The notes below the pieces were generated by a model. That model did no database searches and had not been told where the DNA came from. It saw nothing but the letters and a program-made list of their open reading frames with translations. Positions 1-9,895 of a stretch of DNA of 64,000 nt are shown here, one piece after another. Within the stretch, counting starts at the first letter, position 1, and every line of letters begins with the position of its first letter. This DNA is from Chiridota heheva (taxonomy: Eukaryota > Echinodermata > Holothuroidea > Apodida > Chiridotidae), in the NCBI GenBank assembly GCA_020152595.1, contig JAIGNY010002020.1, positions 401,001 to 465,000 on the forward strand, given 5' to 3'. The translations under genes and the position numbers were made by a program.

Positions 1-1389
1 TTTGTGATATTTCCCATGATCCTTTCTTATCCTAACGTTAAAGCCTTGTTACACAGGCCCGTATAATCAGGATTTTAAAAAAGGGGGCTCGTTTTTGTAT
101 GTAGGGCAACAGACCTTAAAATTCCGGGTGCTTATTATATTTTTAAGATTTCACGCTCGGACGAACCACCTGGCTACGGGCCTGGGTAGCTGGCCACTCT
201 TATCTCCCAATAAGTGTTGAGTCGTATTACTTGCTGAGAAACAATTTGATGACAATGCACATGGACACGAATGTGGTAAAACCGAAGAGAAATGGCATTT
301 TGATTGTATATTCATCTCCATTCTAGCTCAATAATACAATATGCCTTACATTGACATGGAATAATGATTTTCTCCCACTTTCCACATAAAATGTTGTACA
401 AGAGACATATTTTGTCTGATCTATAAGCCTTTGGTCCCCTCCTCCCCATGAGACAAAACTGCTCCTCTTGTCCCTTGGTATGAAATTACATTGCCTTCAA
501 ACGATTTTCACTTACATGCAACAGTACAAGTAACAAGAATCTGCATTCAGTCCATGATTACAATATTCAAAGATTAAGTATTTAATGCACGTGGCAGTCT
601 TTTGTCCTGAGTAGAATGACCCGACTTTAGGTGTCCTGAGTAGAATGACCCGATTTTAGGTGTCCTGAGTAGAATGACCCGACGTTAGGTGTCCTGAGTA
701 GAATGACCCGACTTTAGAAGGGACATTCGCGGGTGCAAAATCCTTTAAATTGCTTAAAAAATTCATTTATAAAATTTCTATGGAGTATTTGCATTGCTAT
801 GACCAGATGACCCGTGCATTAAAGTCACGTAATACACAAGCTTCAGTATTTGGATTAGTCCATTTTTACAACAAGTGAATTTCTTAACAAAGCGAAAAAA
901 TGTATGCAAACTTTTAACGTTTTTCATTCTTTTTTATGCAGTTTAAATAACTCAAGACGGAAATTTAATAAAAAGATTGATGTTTTGACATCGTGTTTAT
1001 ATGCGTATCCAACGCACGGTTCGCGATTTGTTTTTCCTTTAGGCTAGATAAACATTGACAAATTTATTGACCAATCAGGTGCGCATATAGAAAGTGGAAA
1101 ACATGATTATTCATATTTATTTGGTGTACGAATATAAATATTCATATTTCAGTAAAGACGAATTACACAACGCGTACGATTATCCGACCACCTTCGTTCT
1201 CAAAGAGCATTGGAGACGGCGGCGCCGAGAAATCTGTCTAGGGTTTCGTTAGTTTGTGTAATGCTAGTGAAATAACATCCCCCTGTGTATGTCCTACATG
1301 TTACGCACTACATGCAATATAATACAGCATAACAGTCATGTCATGGCGTATACTGCGGTCAGATGTTTATCTGACTAGTGTAATGCATG
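1..1389. other. Left flank without recognised gene
   Basis: No convincing coding exon was recognised on either strand. The stretch is AT-rich and contains the 29-bp minisatellite at 603-717. The segment around 1170-1260 is more GC-rich and has several CG dinucleotides, but nothing shows that it is a promoter. By position it would be intronic to the minus-strand receptor gene A if that gene continues to the left; this is inference. Confidence 0.5.
603..717. repeat. 29-bp minisatellite, 4 copies
   Basis: Four head-to-tail copies start at 603, 632, 661 and 690, an exact 29-base period. Each copy starts TGTCCTGAGTAGAATGACCC and the copies differ by one or two substitutions. It is too short to be a satellite and has no coding meaning. 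Confidence 0.9.
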
Positions 1390-1394
1390 ACAAC

Positions 1395-2090
1395 TGTTTT
1401 GCTAACCAAAATTTATAGTCAAAAGTGGTTTACCCCCTCTATTTTATAGTTATCTTTCAATTCAATTTACCCCCTCTATTGAGAGAGACAAAATGGCACT
1501 GTATTAGTGCATGCTTACCAGAATTTCTGTTTCAAAATCTGTTTAATCAACTGAAAATATCCATAAGTTTTTGTTCAAACCTGCAGAATAAGTAAGTTAA
1601 ACATTGATATTCTTTACAGTCAAACTCTTATGAATTCATATAAACTCTAAAGAGAGATATTTCAAAGAACAATTGAATTGAGATCCAAACCAAGAACAGT
1701 GTTGTAGAGAAAGCACATTTTAAATGGAGATTCACTGATTGTTTGATCATTACATACACGTTAATGTTCTATATGCATGTATCTGTTAACAACATTGTAC
1801 AGTCTTAGGTGTCAGTCTGTAATTCATGTATGTTTATTTAATCCACATTTCATGACTAACTTTGTTTACATGTATTATCTAATTCATCTTGGATGTTTGC
1901 ATGTTTTACGTTACAACATGTACTAACCTGAAAAAATATGATGTTGATAAGTTTGACATGTTGAATAATCATGTATTCTCATCTATACTCTATTTCAGAT
2001 TAAATGAAAAGGAACAAGATTAAAAGAAAGAACTGCATACAATTTAATGTAGGTTTGGCGTATTTAATGAACTCTGAACTTAACGATCCA
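1395..2090 (+). repeat. 5' LTR of BEL/Pao element
   Basis: This 696-bp direct repeat matches 7368-8063 except at two positions that I can see by eye. It starts TGTTTTGCTAACC and ends AACGATCCA. By homology with other LTRs it should carry the promoter and polyadenylation signals; I did not assign a TATA box with confidence. The 46 bases between the LTR and the gag ATG should hold the primer-binding site, but I could not match it to a specific tRNA. Confidence 0.95.
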
Positions 2091-2136
2091 ACAATTTAAT
2101 TTATTCTGCTAACCAGGGATCAACCGTAACAGCAGT

Positions 2137-3804
2137 ATGACCGAAGAAGAATTGACCTCCCTTAAGAATAAGAGAAGGTCAGCTAAGGGAAAGCTAACCA
2201 GGTGTGATAAAGCTGTCCGATACTTACTTGAGGAAAAACGTTCAGCTGGAGAAATACAGGAGGCCTTCAGTCAGTATCAAATTGCGTATGATGATGTGTG
2301 CAAAAAGCATGAGAATTACACAGATCTAATTAAAACTGATGAAGATTTTGAAAAGGAAGAAAGCTGGATAGATGACTGTCAGCAGTTGTTTTTGAAGTTA
2401 AAGGTTAAAGTTACTGATCATGTTAAAGGAGATGAAAACCAAGAGGAAAAGTTACAGGAGAATAATAAAAATGATGGTGAGAAAAAAGATGAGAGTAGGG
2501 AAAGTAATATCATCGAGCAGGAGGCCCAAAATACTGCGGAAGAAAGGCTCAAAGATCACGAAGAGCATTATGATATTGAAAGGAAAGGAAAACCAGACAA
2601 ATTTTACATGGAGAGACCCAAGCTTCCAAAGTTTAATGGGGATATTCGAGATTATCATATATTCAAGTCAGATTTTAAACACATGGTATCAGAAAGCCAC
2701 AGTAAGAGAGATGCAATAACTTTGTTAAGGACATGTCTCGTTGGCAAACCGTATGAGATGATTCGTGGCATCGGGGCTGACTATGACGCGGCGTGGGAAT
2801 ATCTGGACTCGGTGTATGGCGACCCAAGGTTTATTGCTGATGCTATAGTGAATGATGTAAACAGATTCCGACCCTTAAAGGAAAACGAGGACACAAGATT
2901 TTGTGAGTTTGTACACCTCATAAGGAGAAGCTTCAATACTTTGAAGGAAGTGGATAGACCACACGATATGGATAACAGTCAAATACTGGCTTTAATTGAA
3001 CGGAAACTGCACATCGATGACAGAAAGGTTTGGTTCAGGTTCTTGGAAAGAGAGTCAGAACAAGCAAGCATGTCAGTATTAATAGACTGGCTGACAAGTG
3101 AAATGAAATCAAGAATGAGGGCAGCGGCTCCAGTCCGAAGTGAGGGATTCAGAGCAGTATCATCAGTGCACGTTGTAACGACTGAAAACAACAATTTTCA
3201 GAAATGTTGGATTTGCAAATCTTCAACCCATTGGATAGACCAGTGCCGCACCCTCATAGCGATGCATCCATCTCAGAGAATCAAGCACATAAAGGAAAAC
3301 CATGGTTGTTTCAGCTGTTTGAAAAAGGCAGGCAGGAACCATCAGATGTCCACATGTAAACGGAGGAGAAGGTGTTCGGAGCTTGTGAATGGTACACAAT
3401 GTGGTCAATTTCATCATACATTGTTGCATTTGCCGTCAATTGTCCATGGCAGCATTGGAGTGGCTACAAACACGACTAATGAGGCATTACTGCCTATCAT
3501 AGAAGTTCAGTTGGCAGGTCCGAAAGGAAATGCTTTCAAGGGTAATGTCCTGTTAGACTCCGGTGCTCAAATTAGCCTTATCAGATCATCTGTGGCAGAA
3601 AAGTTGAACTTGAAGGGAAAAGATACAAATATAGTGATAACCAAGATTGGTGGTGAACAGGAAGAAATTCAAACCAAACAGTATAAAGTCAAAATCCGAC
3701 CAACGACGTCAAACAAACGTTTCACAGTTACAGCGATAGGCTTGCCCTGCATTAGTGAAGCTACCCTGAAGTTCGAATCAGCAACTTGCATCAGTTTGGG
3801 TTAA
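2137..3804 (+). CDS. BEL/Pao Gag-protease protein
   Basis: A 555-residue frame starting at the first ATG after the 5' LTR. Residues about 1-150 are charged and probably coiled. Residues about 160-310 resemble the Gag domain (DUF1759) of BEL/Pao elements, beginning near LPKFNGD. A zinc knuckle of the form CX2CX4HX4C (CWICKSSTHWIDQC) lies near residue 356, followed by further Cys/His clusters. The retroviral-type aspartic protease starts near residue 470 with the active-site motif LLDSGAQ. The frame stops at 3802-3804 inside the protease/DUF1758-like region, and the remainder continues in the -1 frame. The protein would form the particle and cut the polyprotein. The frame has no internal stop, which fits the young LTRs. 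Confidence 0.92.
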   Translation: MTEEELTSLKNKRRSAKGKLTRCDKAVRYLLEEKRSAGEIQEAFSQYQIAYDDVCKKHENYTDLIKTDEDFEKEESWIDDCQQLFLKLKVKVTDHVKGDENQEEKLQENNKNDGEKKDESRESNIIEQEAQNTAEERLKDHEEHYDIERKGKPDKFYMERPKLPKFNGDIRDYHIFKSDFKHMVSESHSKRDAITLLRTCLVGKPYEMIRGIGADYDAAWEYLDSVYGDPRFIADAIVNDVNRFRPLKENEDTRFCEFVHLIRRSFNTLKEVDRPHDMDNSQILALIERKLHIDDRKVWFRFLERESEQASMSVLIDWLTSEMKSRMRAAAPVRSEGFRAVSSVHVVTTENNNFQKCWICKSSTHWIDQCRTLIAMHPSQRIKHIKENHGCFSCLKKAGRNHQMSTCKRRRRCSELVNGTQCGQFHHTLLHLPSIVHGSIGVATNTTNEALLPIIEVQLAGPKGNAFKGNVLLDSGAQISLIRSSVAEKLNLKGKDTNIVITKIGGEQEEIQTKQYKVKIRPTTSNKRFTVTAIGLPCISEATLKFESATCISLG

Positions 3805-6800
3805 AGCACGATGAAGTCAACAGAGGCAGTGGACCAATAGATTTGCTAATCGGCATAGATCATGCTAACTTACATTGTGGACCCATACGGCAAGTGGGAA
3901 ATCTTGTAGCTAGGCAGTCTCCACTTGGATGGCTTATTTTCGGTTCTTCGTCCGACCAACATGTCTCAACAAGCACAGTTCTCCATGTGAAATTAACCAG
4001 CCCAATCGATCTGGCAGACTTTTGGACTACTGAAAGTATGGGCGTACATCAGGACTCAAACTCCTTCATTCCTAATAGATTATCAAAGATGGAAGAGACG
4101 GAAGCAAAGATTATCAGTGACTCTTGCACAAAGGTAGGAAAACAATGGCTTATCCCATATCCGTGGAGGAAAGATGCCAATCAACTCCCAGACAACAGAA
4201 TTCAAGCAGACAAGTACCTTCATGCGATGGAAAGACGACTTCTTAAGAATCATGAGAATGCCTGTGCATATTCAAAAGAAATGAACGAAATGGTGCAGAT
4301 GAAGTTTGCACGCAAGTTGTCTGATGAAGAAGTGAGAGACTACTCAGGACCTATTCATTACATACCCCACCACGCTGTGATTAGACCCGAGAAGAAAAGC
4401 ACACCTGTCAGAATAGTGTTTAACTCTTCCTCGTCGTTCCAGGGTCACTGCTTAAACGATTACTGGCATAAAGGACCATATTTATTGAACAATCTGCTTG
4501 GTGTACTTTTAAGGTTTCGGGAACATAAGGTGGCGGCTTGCGGTGACATTTCAAAAATGTACCATCGGATTCTCATTCCAGAGAGAGATCAGCATGTACA
4601 TCGCTATTTGTGGAGAGATCTTCAAGTAGACAGAAAACCAGATGTCTATATCAAGACTGTCCTCACATTTGGAGACAAACCTGCCCCAGCCATGGCGCAG
4701 ATTGCCTTACTAAAGACAGCAGCTGAAGGAGCTTCAAAATATCCAGGAGCATCAGAGATATTGAAGCACAATACTTACATGGATGACATATGTATGTCGA
4801 CATCAAGTGTAGAAGAAGCAAGAAAACTCACAAGTAACATTGATGAAGTGCTAAGTGGAGGTGGTTTCAAAGTAAAAGGATGGATTAGCAACAGAGCACT
4901 GCATGATAATGAGATCAGCACAAGAGAGGAGACAAAGGTACCGATGAATGACACAGCAACTGAAAAGGTACTAGGATTGGTGTGGAATCACCAGGAAGAC
5001 ACCTTGTCATATGATATGAAACTGAAAATTGGTGTCAGTGAGACCCAAAGATTGACAAAACGCAAGATTCTCAGTCAGGTTGCACAGATCTTTGACCCCA
5101 TTGGGTTTGCTGCTGCGCTCGTCATCAAAGCAAAAATTGGCCTGCAGAATCTGTGGCTGAAAGGATTAGACTGGGACACTCCAATATCAGAACAAGAGGA
5201 AGTGATGTGGAATGATTTCTTTCAAGACATGAAAGGTCTGAACAATTCTACTTTCGAGAGAAGTGTGACCCCACCAGATGCTGTTCAACGGCCAGTATTA
5301 TGCATTTTCTGTGACGCCTCAGAACATGCATTTGGAGCATGTGCATACTTGAGATGGCAGACTAGTGATGGTTTTAAAGTGCGCTTCCTTGCAGCAAAGT
5401 CAAGAGTTGCTCCACTTAAGCGACTCACGATTCCGCGACTAGAGCTTCAGGCAGCAGTATTGGCAGCAAGATTGAACAATACAATCAGACACGAATTAAG
5501 CTTGGACATAGATAAATCTATTTTCTTCACCGACAGTACAATAACCCTGGCCTGGATAAGAGGTAATTCGCGAGGGTTCAAACCATTTGTCTCAGCCAGA
5601 GTAAGCGCAATCCAAAGTTTGACTGAAGTTTCGGATTGGCATCACATACCAGGAGAGCTGAATGTTGCCGACGACGTTTCAAGAGGAATTTCATGTGACA
5701 AATTGGCAGGACGCTGGAAACAAGGACCAGATTTCTTGACAAATCCTGAAGAAGAATGGCCAATCTCAACTACTGTATCAAATTCTGCTACTGACCAAGA
5801 CGAAATCAACTTTGAGAAACGCAAAGGTCCACAAGTCTTCCTTCTACAAACCACAGATGCAATTAATTGCAGCAAGTTTTCCAGTTGGAAAAAATTGATA
5901 AGAGTTACAGCATACGTGCTCAGATTTGTGGAGATTCTGAACATACGATGTGGAAAGCTGCCGAAAGACCGACAACATAACAAAGGAAAGATACTTACGG
6001 CCAGAGAATTAGAAGCTGCAGAGATTCACTGGATAAAGGATGCACAAAGATGCCTGCATGAACCAAATAGCAAAGGGACTTACAAAACCCTCAGCACCTA
6101 TCTGGACAAAGATGTAATTCGTGTAGGAGGACGAATGAGACGTGACCTGGCCTTATATGAAGTCGTCCATCCATTTCTGCTTCCCCAAAGACATCACATT
6201 TCGATGCTAATTACAAGACACTTTCACAATCAAGGTCACAATGGTGTTGCCTACACTACAGCAAGAATAAGAGAAAGATTCTGGATTCTTGGACTCCATA
6301 AACTGTCCAAGACAGTGAAATTCCGATGTGTGACCTGCCGAACTATGAATCCTAAACCAGAATATCAAAGAATGGCTGACTTACCACCAGAAAGGCTTGC
6401 ACCCCACACACCACCTTTCCACTTCACGTCTTGTGATTACTTCGGTCCAATCAAAGTCAAGGTTGGAAGGAACAAAACTGCCAAGCACTACGGGGTAATA
6501 TTTACATGTTTGAATACGAGAGCTGTCCATCTGGATTTAGCAGTTGACCTGTCGACAATGGAATTTCTCCAAACGCTCAGACGATTCTTTGCGTTGAGAG
6601 GACAGCCAGCCCAGATCCTTAGTGACAATGGGACACAATTTGTTGGCGCGGAAACGGAATTACGTGCGATGGTTCAGGGTTGGGATGAAGAAAAGCTGAA
6701 GGAATATTGTGCTGACAAAAATTCAGAATGGAAGTTTACTACTCCGTTAGCTCCTCATCAAAATGGCTGTGCAGAAAGCTTGGTGAAAAGTTGCAAAATG

Positions 6801-7325
6801 GCATTGAAGAAGGTGATTGGAGAACAAGTACTAACCCCTTTGGAACTGCTCACCTGTTTACAAGAAGTTGCCAATCTGGTAAACCAAAGACCGATCGGGA
6901 GGATACCCAACGACCCTGATGATGGAAAGTACCTATCCCCCAATGACATGTTGCTTGGAAGGGCTTCAACCAATGTACCTCAAGGACCCTTTCGGGAAAC
7001 CCGCAATCCCAGTCACCGTGTAGAATTCGTCCAGAAAATCGTTGATTCGTTCTGGAAACGTTGGATAAGAGACACCCTTCCGTTACTAGTTCCAAGAAGA
7101 AAGTGGAATGCTGATAGGCGGAATATTCAGGTCAACGACGTTATTATGATGGTCGTATCGAATTCTGTTAGAGGACACTGGACCATTGGAAGAGTTATTC
7201 AAGTATTCCCAGGACGAGACGGTAAAGTCCGAAACATCAGAGTAAAGACACCAACCGGGGAGTATTCTAGACCAGTGACCAAGATAGCTGTGATATATCC
7301 AACTGAGGAATACGAGAACTGTTAA
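3759..7325 (+). CDS. BEL/Pao Pol polyprotein (RT-RNase H-integrase)
   Basis: A frame of about 1180 codons, open from 3759 and ending TAA at 7325, in the -1 frame relative to gag. It has no ATG near its start, so it is probably reached by frameshifting or was split from gag by an indel. Numbering from 3786, the end of the protease region contains LLIGIDHANL, and the reverse transcriptase follows with YMDD near residue 330. RNase H begins near residue 505 (CDASEHAFG), and the integrase zinc domain (His-His-Cys-Cys) spans about 811-852. The integrase core has D in SCDYFG (about 881), D in SDNGTQ (about 945) and E in GCAESL (about 994). The C-terminal region is DUF5641-like. It would copy and insert the element, and all the expected catalytic residues are present. 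Confidence 0.93.
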   Translation, partial: SYPEVRISNLHQFGLKHDEVNRGSGPIDLLIGIDHANLHCGPIRQVGNLVARQSPLGWLIFGSSSDQHVSTSTVLHVKLTSPIDLADFWTTESMGVHQDSNSFIPNRLSKMEETEAKIISDSCTKVGKQWLIPYPWRKDANQLPDNRIQADKYLHAMERRLLKNHENACAYSKEMNEMVQMKFARKLSDEEVRDYSGPIHYIPHHAVIRPEKKSTPVRIVFNSSSSFQGHCLNDYWHKGPYLLNNLLGVLLRFREHKVAACGDISKMYHRILIPERDQHVHRYLWRDLQVDRKPDVYIKTVLTFGDKPAPAMAQIALLKTAAEGASKYPGASEILKHNTYMDDICMSTSSVEEARKLTSNIDEVLSGGGFKVKGWISNRALHDNEISTREETKVPMNDTATEKVLGLVWNHQEDTLSYDMKLKIGVSETQRLTKRKILSQVAQIFDPIGFAAALVIKAKIGLQNLWLKGLDWDTPISEQEEVMWNDFFQDMKGLNNSTFERSVTPPDAVQRPVLCIFCDASEHAFGACAYLRWQTSDGFKVRFLAAKSRVAPLKRLTIPRLELQAAVLAARLNNTIRHELSLDIDKSIFFTDSTITLAWIRGNSRGFKPFVSARVSAIQSLTEVSDWHHIPGELNVADDVSRGISCDKLAGRWKQGPDFLTNPEEEWPISTTVSNSATDQDEINFEKRKGPQVFLLQTTDAINCSKFSSWKKLIRVTAYVLRFVEILNIRCGKLPKDRQHNKGKILTARELEAAEIHWIKDAQRCLHEPNSKGTYKTLSTYLDKDVIRVGGRMRRDLALYEVVHPFLLPQRHHISMLITRHFHNQGHNGVAYTTARIRERFWILGLHKLSKTVKFRCVTCRTMNPKPEYQRMADLPPERLAPHTPPFHFTSCDYFGPIKVKVGRNKTAKHYGVIFTCLNTRAVHLDLAVDLSTMEFLQTLRRFFALRGQPAQILSDNGTQFVGAETELRAMVQGWDEEKLKEYCADKNSEWKFTTPLAPHQNGCAESLVKSCKMALKKVIGEQVLTPLELLTCLQEVANLVNQRPIGRIPNDPDDGKYLSPNDMLLGRASTNVPQGPFRETRNPSHRVEFVQKIVDSFWKRWIRDTLPLLVPRRKWNADRRNIQVNDVIMMVVSNSVRGHWTIGRVIQVFPGRDGKVRNIRVKTPTGEYSRPVTKIAVIYPTEEYENC
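3795..3801 (+). promoter_or_regulatory. Possible -1 frameshift heptamer
   Basis: TTTGGGT sits exactly at the end of gag, read as T TTG GGT in the gag frame and followed at once by the TAA stop at 3802. It fits the X XXY YYZ pattern of -1 slippage, and slipping leads directly into pol. GGG in the A-site half is less usual than AAA or TTT. A single-base indel in this copy would give the same arrangement. Confidence 0.4.
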
Positions 7326-7352
7326 CGGAGCAATGAGGATTACTTCCTCATT

Positions 7353-7367
7353 GGGGGTGGGGGAGGA
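7353..7367 (+). promoter_or_regulatory. Polypurine tract of BEL/Pao element
   Basis: GGGGGTGGGGGAGGA lies directly before the 3' LTR, the position where plus-strand DNA synthesis is primed in LTR retrotransposons. One T interrupts the run. Confidence 0.8.
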
Positions 7368-8063
7368 TGTTTTGCTAACCAAAATTTATAGTCAAAAGTG
7401 GTTTACCCCCTCTATTTTATAGTTATCTTTCAATTCAATTTACCCCCTCTATTGAGAGAGACAAAATGGCACTGTATTAGTGCATGCTTACCAGAATTTC
7501 TGTTTCAAAATCTGTTTAATCAACTGAAAATATTCATAAGTTTTTGTTCAAACCTGCAGAATAAGTAAGTTAAACATTGATATTCTTTACAGTCAAACTC
7601 TTATGAATTCATATAAACTCTAAAGAGAGATATTTCAAAGAACAATTGAATTGAGATCCAAACCAAGAACAGTGTTGTAGAGAAAGCACATTTTAAATGG
7701 AGATTCACTGATTGTTTGATCATTACATACACGTTAATGTTCTATATGCATGTATCTGTTAACAACATTGTACAGTCTTAGGTGTCAGTCTGTAATTCAT
7801 GTATGTTTATTTAATCCACATTTCATGACTAACTTTGTTTACATGTATTATCTAATTCATCTTGGATGTTTGCATGTTTTACATTACAACATGTACTAAC
7901 CTGAAAAAATATGATGTTGATAAGTTTGACATGTTGAATAATCATGTATTCTCATCTATACTCTATTTCAGATTAAATGAAAAGGAACAAGATTAAAAGA
8001 AAGAACTGCATACAATTTAATGTAGGTTTGGCGTATTTAATGAACTCTGAACTTAACGATCCA
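7368..8063 (+). repeat. 3' LTR of BEL/Pao element
   Basis: A 696-bp copy of the 5' LTR, starting TGTTTTGC and ending GATCCA. It is followed by ACAAC, the second copy of the target-site duplication. It differs from the 5' LTR at two sites. One of these is CG in the 5' copy and CA here, as cytosine deamination would produce. Confidence 0.95.
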
Positions 8064-8068
8064 ACAAC

Positions 8069-8558
8069 CATTTCCAAAACAACAAACAAACCCATGTAAT
8101 TCACTTTAGTTATGAAAGAAACTCAGTCACGGGAAAGTTATTTCATCAGGGTTCACAATGGGGATGGAGGATGCTTTCTTTCGATATCGCTTGAGGTTCC
8201 CTCACACAGTGGCGTGTCCAAGGGGGAGCTATTGGGGGGTTAATGCCCCCTAAAAATCGCTGTACCCATAAAAAGAATTGTTGTCAGAGCCATAAATAAA
8301 TATAAGTGAAGTTAAATAAATCATAGAAAACAGAGAGGTTGACATTTTTATTTGTATCGACTGAATTATTGTTGATTCTGAACATAACTTCTTTCTTCCA
8401 ATTTGCACGAAGTACCTTTAAGTTTTGACTATAAATCTCCAATTTTGGGTCAAAATGTTTAATTCTCAGGACCAAAAACAACCGCTTTTTAACCTAATAA
8501 CTTCAATTTTGAATCAATAATCTCAAACTTGGTAAACAACCCCTTGCTCCTTTCAGTT
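8069..8558. other. Intergenic or intronic spacer
   Basis: No gene seen. CAGTGGCGTGTCC at 8207 resembles the CAGTGGCGTAGC-type end that recurs across this window and may mark a degraded DNA transposon. The segment 8400-8530 is a degenerate run of CAAAATTGAA-like pieces, similar in style to 52.4-52.6 kb. Confidence 0.4.
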
Positions 8559-9090
8559 TCACCGCCCCTCGTACAAAATTAATCTTATTCTTTGGCAGTA
8601 TATAGTATGGGATATAAATCTAACGTTCACCTTCAGGCAACATAAACATGGAAAAATAAACACGGAAAAATAAACACGGAAAAATTTACAGCTAGCTAAA
8701 TTAAAACTTTTTTTTTGTATCTGTAGCGCCGAAAGTAAGCAAAAGTATAACGGTATTTTCCACGTTTCTCCGCGTTGACACTCCCACTTGACTGCTAACC
8801 GGCTTTGTTCTTCAAAAACTGCATTACGAGAGAACAAAAGTACTTTCCAACCATTACGCATTCTGTACTGCAAAGTTTCTCGTATGTACATGGGTCTACG
8901 TATATACCATCTGATGGCTGCGAAATACTGAGTTTGTGAATTCTGTTCCCCCATCGCCATTATCTTTCTTCAGCCCCACTCTGAGTGCTAACTGGAATCT
9001 TAATCCGCGAAGGGCTCCAACCTTTTCTGCTACCTTCCGGTAATTTGCGGGGCGAACATCATCCAAAAGGACTAGTGGGTCAGCTCCCAA
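8559..9090 (-). pseudogene. Broken ORF of unknown function next to viral block
   Basis: Two overlapping minus-strand frames (9090-8896 and 8960-8559) look like one sequence split by a frameshift near 8900-8960. The first begins MGADPLVLLDDVRP and contains GLRFQLALRVGLKKD; the second contains RMRNGWKV. This arrangement weakly recalls the N-terminal region of large proteins carried by Polinton-like elements, but that is an impression from memory and not proof. It sits directly beside the plus-strand capsid-type gene block and points the other way, which fits a divergent gene of the same element. It could equally be chance open frame. Confidence 0.25.
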
Positions 9091-9185
9091 TCGTCATACA
9101 CCTAGTCCCCCCAGTCCCCCCCCCCCATGCCTGAAAACCAATTAAACATAACCGCAGACAGGCAGATGGTTATATATACTAAACA

Positions 9186-9431
9186 ATGACGCAGCCTAAC
9201 CAAGTTATCAATTCCCTGAACCAGGGCGGAACAATAGCTTTGTTAGCCACGGGTAATGCAGTCCTAGGAAGTGCTGTTATGAAAGGCTTGAAGTCACCAC
9301 CCTTATTAGGGATGAAATCTCGTGATGTAGCACTTCTTACATTAGACTTTACAGCAGCTACTATGACTCGTGAGTGGCTAGTTTCCCAAGGTATCATTCC
9401 TGATCAAATCGTTACTACACCACCCAATTAG
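9186..9431 (+). CDS. Small membrane protein, first gene of viral block
   Basis: An intact 81-residue frame starting MTQPNQVINSLNQGG, with a hydrophobic stretch around residues 12-30 (GTIALLATGNAVLGSAV) and a second around 48-60. It is the only gene of the block without a visible break. I do not know its function. Similar short proteins are, from memory, found beside the coiled-coil and capsid genes of related elements. A TATATATA-like stretch lies just upstream at 9170-9178. The next gene starts 18 bases after its stop. It could be a minor membrane or capsid component; this is inference. Confidence 0.6.
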   Translation: MTQPNQVINSLNQGGTIALLATGNAVLGSAVMKGLKSPPLLGMKSRDVALLTLDFTAATMTREWLVSQGIIPDQIVTTPPN

Positions 9432-9448
9432 ATATATGTGTCTCATAG

Positions 9449-9862
9449 ATGACGGCTACGATTGCCTTGCTTGTTGGTGGGGCTTTAGTAAACGCTCTAG
9501 CATTTTCAGGCTCAAGCTTTGTATTTAGTCAGCTTGCTGCACAGGAAGAACGTATGCGTCATGATAAAGCTGTGGAAAAACTGCAGACAGCTTAAATTGA
9601 ATGGGCTCGTGATAGGCAAGAGAAGCTGGATAGGATGAATCAAAGACTTATGGCAGAAAAACGTGCTGTACAGACCTTCAGAAATGTAGATGACGCAATG
9701 AGATTTTACAACCAGGTTTATGGTGCAGACTCTATTCGACTAGATTCGGAGCCTATTCTAGAAGACTTCTATCTACCGTCCCCTCAACAACACAACCGAC
9801 AGTTGGCTTTTATTACAAATGCTACGATTGGAATGGGATCTGCTTATTTCTTGCTAAATTGA
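9449..9862 (+). pseudogene. Small membrane protein gene with internal stop
   Basis: The frame opens at ATG 9449 with a hydrophobic N-terminus (IALLVGGALVNALAFSG) and is interrupted by TAA at 9593-9595. It then continues in the same frame to a stop at 9862. The second part is a charged helix with RNVDDAMRFYNQVYG, then LEDFYLPSP and a hydrophobic end. The whole would be about 137 residues. Both halves lie in one frame with only a nonsense codon between them, so this is one gene inactivated by a point change. The function is unknown; the family is recalled from related element-borne gene sets. A GATATATG motif precedes the start. Confidence 0.6.
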
Positions 9863-9895
9863 AGTTGGAATTTGTGATATAATACAGTAATAACA

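Larger units (their letters stand above)
1390..8068 (+). mobile_element. BEL/Pao LTR retrotransposon, young insertion
   Basis: A complete LTR retrotransposon occupies 1395-8063 and is flanked by the 5-bp target-site duplication ACAAC at 1390-1394 and 8064-8068. Both LTRs start TG, end CA and are 696 bp long. I count two differences between them (a C/T in the first third and a G/A in the last third), so the insertion is recent. The internal region encodes Gag and protease, then reverse transcriptase, RNase H and integrase, in the order and style of BEL/Pao elements. A purine-rich tract lies directly before the 3' LTR. No envelope-like gene follows pol. The element is opposite in orientation to the surrounding receptor gene. 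Confidence 0.95.
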
